Shown here: positions 28,049-36,431 of the stretch, piece after piece | Layout of the letters: every line of letters begins with the position of its first letter | Numbering within the stretch: the stretch's first letter is position 1 | Origin: Acinetobacter sp. WCHA55 | GTDB lineage: Bacteria; Pseudomonadota; Gammaproteobacteria; Pseudomonadales; Moraxellaceae | NCBI RefSeq assembly: GCF_002165305.2 | Contig: NZ_CP032284.1 | Span: 7,327-71,326 of the forward strand | Reading direction: 5' to 3' | Length of the DNA: 64,000 bases | Made by a program: the position numbers and the translations under genes | The notes under the pieces: generated by a model | The model's input: only the letters and a program-made list of their open reading frames with translations | Databases searched by the model: none | What the model was told of the DNA's origin: nothing

Positions 28049-31000
28049 TTAGCGGATACGCACACGCTTTTTGTCACTCACGATTTTTTTCAGTTCAGCT
28101 TTGAGTGCGTCTACAAACTGATCCACTGACTCTTCTGTTTCCAGATAGACACTGCTGGAGGTTTTGCTGTAAATGCTGGCGACATCAACTTCGACAACAG
28201 GTTTCGGTGGCACTACGGCTGTCGCAGGCTGTAGCGGACTCGCAGCAGGTGTTGATGTAGCTGGGCTGGAGGTGGTTGCAGTGTTGGTTACACTCTCTGC
28301 TTTGCTCTGAGCCAATTGTGCCGCTTTGGCCTGACGCTGGATTTCCGCCTGAACTTCGCTTTCCAACTCATACAAGGCTTCATCAAAACGCTCCACGGCG
28401 GTTTGGGTTTGCAGCATATAGATGGTGGATAGGCTAGTTTCCACTTCAATATCCGTTTTCAGCAGTTGTAGTGGGCGTAATAGCTTGTTACTCAGCTCAG
28501 CGCTAGCGATGCCACTGTTTTTAATCTCGGCTTCTAACTGCTTGATCTTGTCATCCAGCTGCTCTAGCGCCTGACTGCGTTTTTCAGTTAGTAAGCGTTG
28601 ATTGACACTTTCCACGGTGCGAACCAAATCAGCCACTTTATTTAACAGGCCATAGGGCGATTCAAGGGTGAAAATACGATGTAATTCAGACAGGGCTTTT
28701 TTAGCTACCTCATCACTGCCCAGCGCCTGTTTGTTCTTCTCAAAATGACGTAAGGCCTGTTGCAGTTGCTGCCAGCTCGGCATCTGGTTAGTGAAGAACT
28801 CATGAATATCACGATAATCTTCTTCCAGGTCAAGATAGTCGTCCTTGTTCTCAACCACGGCTTTAAAGAAATCGAAGCTGTCGCTATTGGCCAGCAAGCG
28901 CTCCAAAGTCAGAATCGACTTTTCAATCACTTTCTTGCCCGGGAACTGTCCGACATCAGTTTTACTCTTATACGACTTAAAGTTGGCTAACCAAGTCTTA
29001 AAATACTGGGTATAGAATTCAAACAGCTCTTTTTCTGTCGCTGGTCCCATCGCCGAGAATAGGTCTTGGGTGAGTTGGCGTGCCTGTTTCAACACCTGAT
29101 CATCAGTCTGGCGCTTTTTAATGATCGATACATCACGGCGACGGCGGCTGTTTTGTAAAGGCTCAAAGGCATCTTTTAACTGTAAGCTGCCACCATTTAA
29201 CTGCAGTGAAATGCGCCCCATTGCCGCCAACTGACCCACCAACAGTAAAATCTCAGCATCTGGCCAGCCATAAGGGCGTTTAGCAAAACGATCCACCACA
29301 TCCGATACCAGAATACGTTCTGTACCTGTTGCCCGTAGCGCAATGTACTGTTCCACTTCTTGTAGGGCTTTCGGGTTCGTCTGACCGCCATCCAGTGACA
29401 GGCCTAACTGCGCCATATCATCCACAGTCAATACGGCGTTCAGTTCGCGCCAGGCATCCTGCTGATAGACTTGCAGATAGCTCAGTTTGGTATAGGTGTT
29501 TTCCAGCAAATAACGACAAGCCTCATCCAGCTTGGTGGTTGGACTTGAAGATGAAAGTTGTAGATGTTGACCCAAGGCATAACTTTCCGCGTCCAGCAAC
29601 ATTTCTTCGACCCGGGCACGCAGGCGTTTTTTACGCTCCTGATTCTCACGGCCACGGTCTGCCAGAATACGGGTGATATCGGACTGAGTGCCATCATCAT
29701 TTAAACGGATGAATTTATTGGTTTTCAGCCAGGTGCGCAGTTCATTAAAGAACTGTTTATCGTCTGCCAGTTTAAACAGCACTTGTCCTTCAGCCTGAGT
29801 ACTTTTACCAATACAGTAAGCTTCAGTGTAGAGGTTGTATTCCGTATCCAGCGGAGAAATGATTTCAACTTTTAAATCGCTCTCATACTTGCCATCCAGG
29901 CTATGGCTATCTAGGAAACGACCAATCTGATAGTCCATCTTGTTGGCTTGATGGCGGTATTTGTTCTGATCGCGCAGTAAATCTTTAAAGATCAGATTGG
30001 CTAACTCTTTATTTTCTTCTGAAGCTGCTAAGTCAGTGGCTTTGATTTTTCGGGTAATATCACGTTCTTCATTGGTCAGGAACAGGAACTCATCGCCATT
30101 CCTCGTAATCAGGCTCTCTTTTTCCAGACGCTGCAGGCTCTCTTCAATCCGCTTGCGCAATGCCAGCTTATCTTCATCAATTTTCTCAATCGACAAAGTC
30201 ACCAGGTTATCCAGCGTACCTTTGATGATATCGACATAGCGGATCATGAACAGGGTACGCAGCATCTGCACATCAAAACCATCCAGGGTCTTATTCTGCC
30301 CTGCCTGGTCGATGGTACGCTTCACTGCAGTATCCAGGAAGCCTTCAACTGAAGTATAGAAGCGGTGGAAAGGAACGAGGGCACCGACTTCATCTGTGGC
30401 AATCGCATTCGCGGCCATCTGGAACGCATCTAGCATGGACCGTTCACCATAGGCCAGGTGTGCACCGGTCGCACCGACTTTACGGATTTCTTCAAATACT
30501 TTTTGCACCAGCTGGAAATGGTACGGCGCAAAAGGATAGTTATGGATAAAGCTGTCTGGCCCCTCATAGTTCTTGAGGGTCGGGCCTGAACGGTCAAAGG
30601 TAATCTGATTTTTTAAGATATCGCCCTTTTGCTCAAACACCGATCTGAGCAGTGCTTCAGCTTCCGGGGTTTTACGTAATAAACGTTTCTGGATGACTTC
30701 ATCGGTATTGGAACTGGACAGCGATAAACGGGTTTTAAAACGTCCAGCAATCTTGGAGAAGTCATTGGCTTTGGAAGAAGACATCTCACCTAAAACAGCA
30801 TCGATGTCTGCCTGTGAGGTGACGATAATCCAAGCGCGGCCTTTACAGATCGTACCCAGGTTTTCAGTAATGGTTTGCAGTGTCAGCATCAAGCGGGTAT
30901 CGCTGCCAATAAACTGCCCCACTTCATCAACCAAGAACAACATGCGTTGCTGGGGTCCTTTGCTGTCCAGGTATTCTTTCACCCACTGACAGAAGTTTTC

Positions 31001-31729
31001 GACCGAAACACTAAAGGTCTGCTCAGAATCCTCAAACCACTTGTGTGCAGCTTCAGCGGATAGGTTGAGGGCTTGGGAAATCGCGGTTTCGACATCATCC
31101 TGATAGAACTGATAGCCGTCACGTTCTTCTAGCCAGGACATGCCGCTGGATTCCTCAAACGCCTGTTTAAAGCGCTCATACACACCTTTCTGGCTCAGGT
31201 GACGTTCCATATGGGCAATATGTGGATGGTCAGCACTAAAACCCTGATACTCGTTAAACACACGTAAAAACACATTCAGGATCGGATTGCCATCATCGTT
31301 GGAGCTGGCTTTACTGTCGATGTTAAACAGGATGACATCGGCATGATGGCTGACGGCCTTGCCAATATCGGCACGGATAAATGCATCGCGGATTTTAGTT
31401 TCATCAAAGAATTCTGCGGCGCTACGCTCGTTACCTTGCGCATCACGTACCACTTTATTGGCCAGAATATACGACAAGGTTTTCAGGAAATGTGATTTAC
31501 CTGAACCAAAGAAGCCTGAAATCCATACGCCGACACGGTTGGCAATCGAAGGATCGCTCAGGTCTGTGCCATAAGACTGGAAGAAATCCCGAAAATGCTT
31601 TTCCAGTTCATTGGTGACCACATACTCATCGAGTTCCTGATAAACCGTGGTATTGTCATTCTGGTCTGCTTTTACGACCCCGTTAATCGCACGATCTAAT
31701 GGCTTGTAAAAAAGTTCTTTAATGTTCAT
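28049..31729 (-). CDS. brxC: BrxC, large BREX ATPase
   Basis: 1,226 residues with Walker A GFFGSGKS at 72-79 and Walker B MLFLVDEVGQFIG near 263, the P-loop signature of BrxC/PglY proteins. A long central helical region and a Lys/Ser/Ala-rich linker near residue 1130 precede the C-terminus. BrxC is part of the BREX exclusion complex. It lies between brxB and pglX as in type I systems. Confidence 0.95.
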   Translation of the reverse strand: MNIKELFYKPLDRAINGVVKADQNDNTTVYQELDEYVVTNELEKHFRDFFQSYGTDLSDPSIANRVGVWISGFFGSGKSHFLKTLSYILANKVVRDAQGNERSAAEFFDETKIRDAFIRADIGKAVSHHADVILFNIDSKASSNDDGNPILNVFLRVFNEYQGFSADHPHIAHMERHLSQKGVYERFKQAFEESSGMSWLEERDGYQFYQDDVETAISQALNLSAEAAHKWFEDSEQTFSVSVENFCQWVKEYLDSKGPQQRMLFLVDEVGQFIGSDTRLMLTLQTITENLGTICKGRAWIIVTSQADIDAVLGEMSSSKANDFSKIAGRFKTRLSLSSSNTDEVIQKRLLRKTPEAEALLRSVFEQKGDILKNQITFDRSGPTLKNYEGPDSFIHNYPFAPYHFQLVQKVFEEIRKVGATGAHLAYGERSMLDAFQMAANAIATDEVGALVPFHRFYTSVEGFLDTAVKRTIDQAGQNKTLDGFDVQMLRTLFMIRYVDIIKGTLDNLVTLSIEKIDEDKLALRKRIEESLQRLEKESLITRNGDEFLFLTNEERDITRKIKATDLAASEENKELANLIFKDLLRDQNKYRHQANKMDYQIGRFLDSHSLDGKYESDLKVEIISPLDTEYNLYTEAYCIGKSTQAEGQVLFKLADDKQFFNELRTWLKTNKFIRLNDDGTQSDITRILADRGRENQERKKRLRARVEEMLLDAESYALGQHLQLSSSSPTTKLDEACRYLLENTYTKLSYLQVYQQDAWRELNAVLTVDDMAQLGLSLDGGQTNPKALQEVEQYIALRATGTERILVSDVVDRFAKRPYGWPDAEILLLVGQLAAMGRISLQLNGGSLQLKDAFEPLQNSRRRRDVSIIKKRQTDDQVLKQARQLTQDLFSAMGPATEKELFEFYTQYFKTWLANFKSYKSKTDVGQFPGKKVIEKSILTLERLLANSDSFDFFKAVVENKDDYLDLEEDYRDIHEFFTNQMPSWQQLQQALRHFEKNKQALGSDEVAKKALSELHRIFTLESPYGLLNKVADLVRTVESVNQRLLTEKRSQALEQLDDKIKQLEAEIKNSGIASAELSNKLLRPLQLLKTDIEVETSLSTIYMLQTQTAVERFDEALYELESEVQAEIQRQAKAAQLAQSKAESVTNTATTSSPATSTPAASPLQPATAVVPPKPVVEVDVASIYSKTSSSVYLETEESVDQFVDALKAELKKIVSDKKRVRIR

Positions 31730-31770
31730 CTCAATCCATTCCCCCGAATTCTTATTTCTATTTGCCGTGT

Positions 31771-32346
31771 TTAAGGCACTAATCTGAATGCTCTGTAGTA
31801 ATTATTGCTTGGAATTTTTCCAAATAAACTCATCGCTTGACCGTCGTAATAACCTGGGTAAAACAGCACCACTGGCTTATGCCCCAGTAACGAATGCAAA
31901 CTGTTCAATAAGTGATGGGCACGTAACAGTGGCCAAACCGACCCAACCCCAGTCATCAACACAATATCTTGCGCATTGGTGGCATATTTACTTACCAGAT
32001 AGGGCGCGAACTTATCCATATGCAGTGGGCCTTTCAGCGCTTTGAGCAGCGCCTCATCGCCTTTGGCTTTTTGCATTTGAATGGCTTTATCGATGAAGTT
32101 ACGCTCAGCCAGATAATCCACCACGGCTTGCAGCAGGTTGATATTCACCACCTTCAGCTGACTGTGTTTTTTCTCCAGCATCCCGTCTAGAAAATGCAGA
32201 TATTCGCGCACTTTCAACTCATCTTCAGGTGCATAATCAAAAATCCAGAAGCCAATTTCATTGCCCAATCCTTGACCGGTGAGAAACTCGGTTGAAAGTA
32301 TTCGCTCTGGAATCTGGTTCAGACGCTCATGTATTTTTTGACTCAT
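31771..32346 (-). CDS. brxB: BrxB (DUF1788) BREX protein
   Basis: 191 residues, DUF1788-like, with the conserved patterns GVGSVWPLLRAHHLLNSL and VVLFYPGYYDGQAMSLFGKI and the typical C-terminus NNYYRAFRLVP. BrxB is a small core component of unknown biochemical activity. The gene begins 16 bases after the brxA stop. Confidence 0.93.
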   Translation of the reverse strand: MSQKIHERLNQIPERILSTEFLTGQGLGNEIGFWIFDYAPEDELKVREYLHFLDGMLEKKHSQLKVVNINLLQAVVDYLAERNFIDKAIQMQKAKGDEALLKALKGPLHMDKFAPYLVSKYATNAQDIVLMTGVGSVWPLLRAHHLLNSLHSLLGHKPVVLFYPGYYDGQAMSLFGKIPSNNYYRAFRLVP

Positions 32347-32362
32347 TGCTGCCCCTCTACAA

Positions 32363-32974
32363 CTACCGCGTCCATAGCGAAACTTCCATAGATCTTTTAA
32401 TGCGTTGTTTATAATGTTCTTCCAACAGGCTACGCAGCTCTGCTCTGACGATCACACGCTGCAACTCCAGCTTACGGGTACTTTTTAAGTAACCGGCTTC
32501 TGCCAGCATACGAAACACCACCTGCCCCATTTTTTTCTTGCTGGACTCTTTCCAATCACAGATATCCGGATCACGTTGTGAGCGTTCATCCAAAAAATCT
32601 GACCAAATATAGCTATCCAGGTATTGAGCCTGGGAGATATAGGCCTCTCTCATCACTGTTTCCATAAACTCAAGCAGCAACAGGTTGCGTTCAAGTGCCC
32701 CACAAAAAGCCACCTGAGTCGCCAGCTCATCATCCCCATCACGTAGTGCTCTCCAGAAATCAGGCTCTAAGCGCTCCAGACGCTTACGAATAGCGGTGGC
32801 ATTGCGTTGAGCTGAAGCAGGCGTTCTTTTTTGCAGAATATTGTCAATCTGAATGGCCTGATGCCATTGTTCTGGAGTCGCTTCTCGTAATAACAGATCC
32901 GCGATCAGCCGGCTTTCACGCACCATCAGGGAACCACCAATCAGGTCACTGTCATAATGAAATTGTTCTAACAT
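32363..32974 (-). CDS. brxA: BrxA (DUF1819) BREX protein
   Basis: 203 residues, DUF1819-like: GGSLMVRESRLIADLLL near the start and a helical body with winged-helix elements (MGQVVFRMLAEAGYL). BrxA is a small DNA-binding core protein. I chose ATG 32974 because a strong AGGAG lies seven bases upstream; an upstream TTG at 33001 would add nine residues and overlap the regulator gene. Confidence 0.92.
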   Translation of the reverse strand: MLEQFHYDSDLIGGSLMVRESRLIADLLLREATPEQWHQAIQIDNILQKRTPASAQRNATAIRKRLERLEPDFWRALRDGDDELATQVAFCGALERNLLLLEFMETVMREAYISQAQYLDSYIWSDFLDERSQRDPDICDWKESSKKKMGQVVFRMLAEAGYLKSTRKLELQRVIVRAELRSLLEEHYKQRIKRSMEVSLWTR

Positions 32975-32984
32975 GGCCAATCTC

Positions 32985-33851
32985 CTATGAGGCCTGATCA
33001 AACAGGTAAGACGACAGCTTTTCGATATCTGAGCGTTGTAGTACCAAGGGATATTTCAAGGCATCATCCGCCTCAGCCAGCGTGATCGCGGCCTGATATC
33101 GCTGCAAAGTATAGTGAGCCAGGGCTTTTTTCACCGGAATCTGTAATCTGCCCTCCGGCATGCCAAAGTCTTTTTCGACCAGGGCTTGTTGTGATGGGTT
33201 CAATTTGGGATTGGGCATCAGCGTCAGCATGATTTCTTCATGCCATTGCTGATCCTGAGCAGGGTCTACTGACTCAATCGCCACCGCAACAGGTGTGCGA
33301 TCAATTCTGGAGAGTAAAAAGTCCTTAAACTGCTTGCTCTGATGGCAATAGGCACGGACATGCCAACGGAAGCCGGTATACACCAGGGTATGCGGGGAAA
33401 TCATGCGCTCATGCCACTGCGGATTCTGCATGGAGGCATAAATAATTTTGAGACAGCTTTGTGTTCGACAGGCACGCAACACCTCCCTGATGACTTCAGG
33501 ACGCACACTGCGATCGGGTAACTGGACCGCTGAGAGATTCGGTTCTGGTGTCGCAATCAGGGCATGTGATTCACTGACCAAGCCCGAGAGCATATTGAGA
33601 TATTCATTGATATGCGCTGTAGTCAGTACTGGTTGAAAACTGGCTTTAGGCACATAGCCTTTTACCGATGGATCATGAATCAAGGCATCGGGGTTGTAAA
33701 GCGTATTGTAACGCTTGATATCCGCAGAAGCCTGCTGTCGACTAAGTCCAAACCAACTCATCAAACGATTGGTAACCAAACGACCTTCCCAGTATGCAAG
33801 GAGTTCAATGGCTCTCATTCTGAGAAGGACTTCATGCTTATCTGTCGTCAT
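32985..33851 (-). CDS. brxR: BrxR-like WYL-domain transcriptional regulator
   Basis: 288 residues: N-terminal winged helix (ELLAYWEGRLVTNRLMSWF, then LSRQQASADIKRYN), a central WYL domain (LKIIYASMQNPQWHERMISPHTLVYTGFRWHVRAYCHQSKQFKDFLLSRI in part) and a C-terminal extension. This is the architecture of BrxR, the repressor placed first in many BREX operons. It lies 10 bases before brxA. ATG 33851 gives the usual length; an upstream TTG at 33866 would add five residues. Confidence 0.88.
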   Translation of the reverse strand: MTTDKHEVLLRMRAIELLAYWEGRLVTNRLMSWFGLSRQQASADIKRYNTLYNPDALIHDPSVKGYVPKASFQPVLTTAHINEYLNMLSGLVSESHALIATPEPNLSAVQLPDRSVRPEVIREVLRACRTQSCLKIIYASMQNPQWHERMISPHTLVYTGFRWHVRAYCHQSKQFKDFLLSRIDRTPVAVAIESVDPAQDQQWHEEIMLTLMPNPKLNPSQQALVEKDFGMPEGRLQIPVKKALAHYTLQRYQAAITLAEADDALKYPLVLQRSDIEKLSSYLFDQAS

Positions 33852-33914
33852 ATACCAATCAGTCAATAAATAGTAGTTTTAAGATTACCCTACAGCAAAT
33901 ATACAGTAAAGATT

Positions 33915-33988
33915 TTTGACGGTATTTAAAGGTAGTATTGCAATCACCAGATAAAAAATATACTAGTATCCTGATGATAGCCGTCAAA
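33915..33988. promoter_or_regulatory. candidate BREX promoter/operator with inverted repeats
   Basis: TTTGACGG at 33915-33922 and its complement CCGTCAAA at 33981-33988 form an inverted pair about 60 bp apart between the divergent brxR and DUF4236 genes. BrxR-type regulators bind inverted repeats in front of their own gene, so these may be its operators. Confidence 0.45.
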
Positions 33989-34059
33989 GTACGATCTCTA
34001 GCAGATCATGGATCCTAGTATAGCGCGTGAATTGAGCTAAGTTTTAGAATGAGAGAAAT

Positions 34060-34389
34060 ATGGGTTTTAGATTTCGTAAAAGTATTAAATTATTCCCGGG
34101 TTTTAAAATTAATCTGACCCATAAAGGCATCAGCAGTGCCAGCATTGGCAAACCTGGTGCTTCTCTAAATATTGGGAAAAAAGGTACGCGAACCAGTGTC
34201 GGCATTCCAGGTACGGGACTATCTTACTCTAAACACCAACCTTACTCTAAAAAGACCCGTGTTCCACAACCGACATCGCTAGAACACACGGAATATAATC
34301 CTCAGAATTTAGAACAACCGAAGACAAAGATCTGGCCTTGGATTATTTTTGGAATATTGTGTTTTATGGTGGGTGCCGTCATTTTTTAG
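34060..34389 (+). CDS. DUF4236 protein
   Basis: 109 residues beginning MGFRFRKSIKLFPGFKINL, followed by GISSASIGKPGASLNIGKKGTR and GIPGTGLSYS, the hallmark of DUF4236. A single hydrophobic segment (WPWIIFGILCFMVGAVIF) ends the protein, so it is C-terminally membrane anchored. The ATG follows GAGAGAAAT. Function unknown; the family often sits near mobile and defence genes. Confidence 0.85.
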   Translation: MGFRFRKSIKLFPGFKINLTHKGISSASIGKPGASLNIGKKGTRTSVGIPGTGLSYSKHQPYSKKTRVPQPTSLEHTEYNPQNLEQPKTKIWPWIIFGILCFMVGAVIF

Positions 34390-34480
34390 CAAGAACAGCA
34401 TTGTATTTTGATCAAAAAAAATGCCCACATGGATGAATGGGCAAACTAAGGAATTAATATCCTTCAGAAACTACAGTGCA
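34390..34480 (-). terminator. conserved 3'-end hairpin element, copy A
   Basis: On the minus strand, downstream of the AAA/DUF4143 gene, the sequence reads CTGTAGTTTCTGAA, an AAGGAT..ATCCTT-like hairpin, TTAGTTTGCCCA, a loop, then TGGGCA followed by eight T (about 34418-34475). This is a rho-independent terminator preceded by sequence shared with copy B. The next ~180 bp to 34660 show no gene. Confidence 0.6.
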
Positions 34481-34660
34481 ATTCTCGCTACTTTCAGTAA
34501 GTGACTGTAGCTCAATCATGATGATCTGACTCAATCGAGTCGAGGTAAATCGATCCATCACAATTGGAGCAAAAATTATGCTTGAATACATTCTTGGATG
34601 ATGCTGAAAAGTCTTTGAGTTTTAATCAATAAATAAGAGTATTCATGTCTACCCTCAACT

Positions 34661-35893
34661 TTACTTATTTTCAGATAGCAACCAATCGAGAGCACTCATT
34701 TTTACAATACCATTATAATTTGCTTCAGCCCCTATCGTGTCTAAGGTAAGTAAATATTTGGGATACGAATCAGAAATTTTCTGTAATGGACGTAACTCTC
34801 GGCTGAGTGTCTCCTCATTGAGCGTTTCTAATGCCACTTGATAATAAGTTAAATTCTGTAAAGTATCGACAGCAACAAAATCTATTTCATATTCATCAAC
34901 CCGCCCTACATAGACCGTATAACCTCGTCTGATAAGCTCAAGATAAATTACATTTTCTAAGATATGACCTTGATCAGCATTAGCATCAGGCAACATAATC
35001 CGGCGCAATCCGACATCAACTAAATAGTATTTTTCAGAGGATTGTAATAACTCACGCCCACGTACTTTAAATTGTGCAGCACTATAAAATAGCAAACTGT
35101 CCTGTAAGCCCTGAATATAGCGTTTTACTGTTTCAAATGAGATTTTAACCCCGCTTGAAACAAAGGTATTTTTAATTTTATTGATGGAAATAGGTGAGCC
35201 TGTCACGCTTGCCAAATATCTTGCGACACGCTCGAGAGAGTTAATATCGGCAGTATTCAAACGGGGAATAACATCTTTAAACATTACACTGGCATAGACC
35301 GCTTGCAAGTAATCATAAGTTTCTTGCTGGCTAGTCATGGCAAGCGTATAAGGGAAACTACTGCGCGTATACATGGCATACAAATCACGATTGGATAATT
35401 GTTGGATGATCGGATTATTTTCAATATGCCACTGTTTAAATTCTTGGAATGACAAAGGTAGAACATGTTGCTCGATATAGCGTCCTGTAAGTAAAGTCGC
35501 AAGTTCTCCACTTAGAAAGAATGCGTTTGAGCCTGTAATATATAAATCGATATAATCCCGAACATATAAAGAGTCGACCACTTTCTCAAAATTGGTAACA
35601 TGTTGTATTTCATCTAAAAAAACATAGTTTTTTTTACTTTTATCAACTTTGGACAATACATAATCATGTAGTTTACGGTAATCGGTGAGTTCTTCAAATT
35701 CCATAAATTCGAAGTTGATGGCAATGATGTTTTCGGCTTGTACACCCTGTGCTTTTAGGTCTTGTTGAAACATCGCCAATAAGGTAGATTTTCCAGAGCG
35801 ACGCACACCTGAAAGTACTTTAATGACATCACGGTCTTGCCATGTATTCAGAAATTTTAAGTAGCCATCACGTCGAATATTAGCGCTTCTCAT
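34661..35893 (-). CDS. AAA ATPase with DUF4143 C-terminal domain
   Basis: 410 residues: Walker A GVRRSGKST near residue 30, Walker B NYVFLDEIQHV near 93, the conserved YITGSNAF and LLTGRY motifs of this ATPase group, then DUF4143 with LVDVGLRRIML, ENVIYLELIRRGY and a nuclease-like EIDFVAVD. These proteins are widespread in prokaryotes; some may act as ATPase-nuclease fusions, but their role is unclear. It is monocistronic on the minus strand. Confidence 0.9.
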   Translation of the reverse strand: MRSANIRRDGYLKFLNTWQDRDVIKVLSGVRRSGKSTLLAMFQQDLKAQGVQAENIIAINFEFMEFEELTDYRKLHDYVLSKVDKSKKNYVFLDEIQHVTNFEKVVDSLYVRDYIDLYITGSNAFFLSGELATLLTGRYIEQHVLPLSFQEFKQWHIENNPIIQQLSNRDLYAMYTRSSFPYTLAMTSQQETYDYLQAVYASVMFKDVIPRLNTADINSLERVARYLASVTGSPISINKIKNTFVSSGVKISFETVKRYIQGLQDSLLFYSAAQFKVRGRELLQSSEKYYLVDVGLRRIMLPDANADQGHILENVIYLELIRRGYTVYVGRVDEYEIDFVAVDTLQNLTYYQVALETLNEETLSRELRPLQKISDSYPKYLLTLDTIGAEANYNGIVKMSALDWLLSENK

Positions 35894-36140
35894 TGTTTAC
35901 ACTTGAAATCTAAAGTTTTAATTAATTCTATCAAAGTTTAGAACCTAGATGTAAAAATATTCAATTTTAAAAAAATTTAAAGTTTAAGTGAAACATTCAA
36001 AGCTACTGTTGAAGCATGCAAACAGTAGATCTGATCAAAATCCAAATTCTGTCTTTTTGATTATTTTCCATGTCATGTTATTTCATTGATGCTACGAGTT
36101 AACTGCTATATAAATTAAGTGAAAAGTAAATGGAACTAAG

Positions 36141-36230
36141 ATGTTAACTAGAGTGGAACTCATTTTTGTTGTGCTGATGGTCTCAGCCTTAATCCTCATT
36201 GCTTATGAAATGCTAAAAGGTTTATTTTAG
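36141..36230 (+). CDS. possible 29-residue membrane peptide
   Basis: ATG at 36141 opens a 29-codon frame MLTRVELIFVVLMVSALIL..., hydrophobic from residue 7 to 23, ending TAG at 36230. AAATGGAACTAAG precedes it, a weak ribosome-binding site. It could be a small inner-membrane protein or type I-like toxin. The rest of 35894-36240 shows no gene. Confidence 0.35.
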   Translation: MLTRVELIFVVLMVSALILIAYEMLKGLF

Positions 36231-36247
36231 GGCATCTATACAATTTT

Positions 36248-36325
36248 TGATCAAAAAAAAGCCCACAGAGGGAATCTATGGGCGAAACTAAGGACCTTGA
36301 CGGTCATTCAGAAACTACAGCTAGT
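36248..36325 (-). terminator. conserved 3'-end hairpin element, copy B
   Basis: On the minus strand, downstream of the DUF262-HNH gene: CTGTAGTTTCTGAA, a short hairpin (GACCGTCAAGGTC), CTTAGTTTCGCCCA, loop, TGGGC and eight T, then GATC. The same modules in the same order form copy A at 34.4 kb, although the genes upstream are unrelated. Confidence 0.6.
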
Positions 36326-36431
36326 TTCTGGTTGTGATTCTGGACTGAATTAAAAATAACCACATTGGCTGAATATATCAAAAGTTAAATCATTGATAAA
36401 TTTTAGAAAATTAATTTACCCCCTCTGCTGC

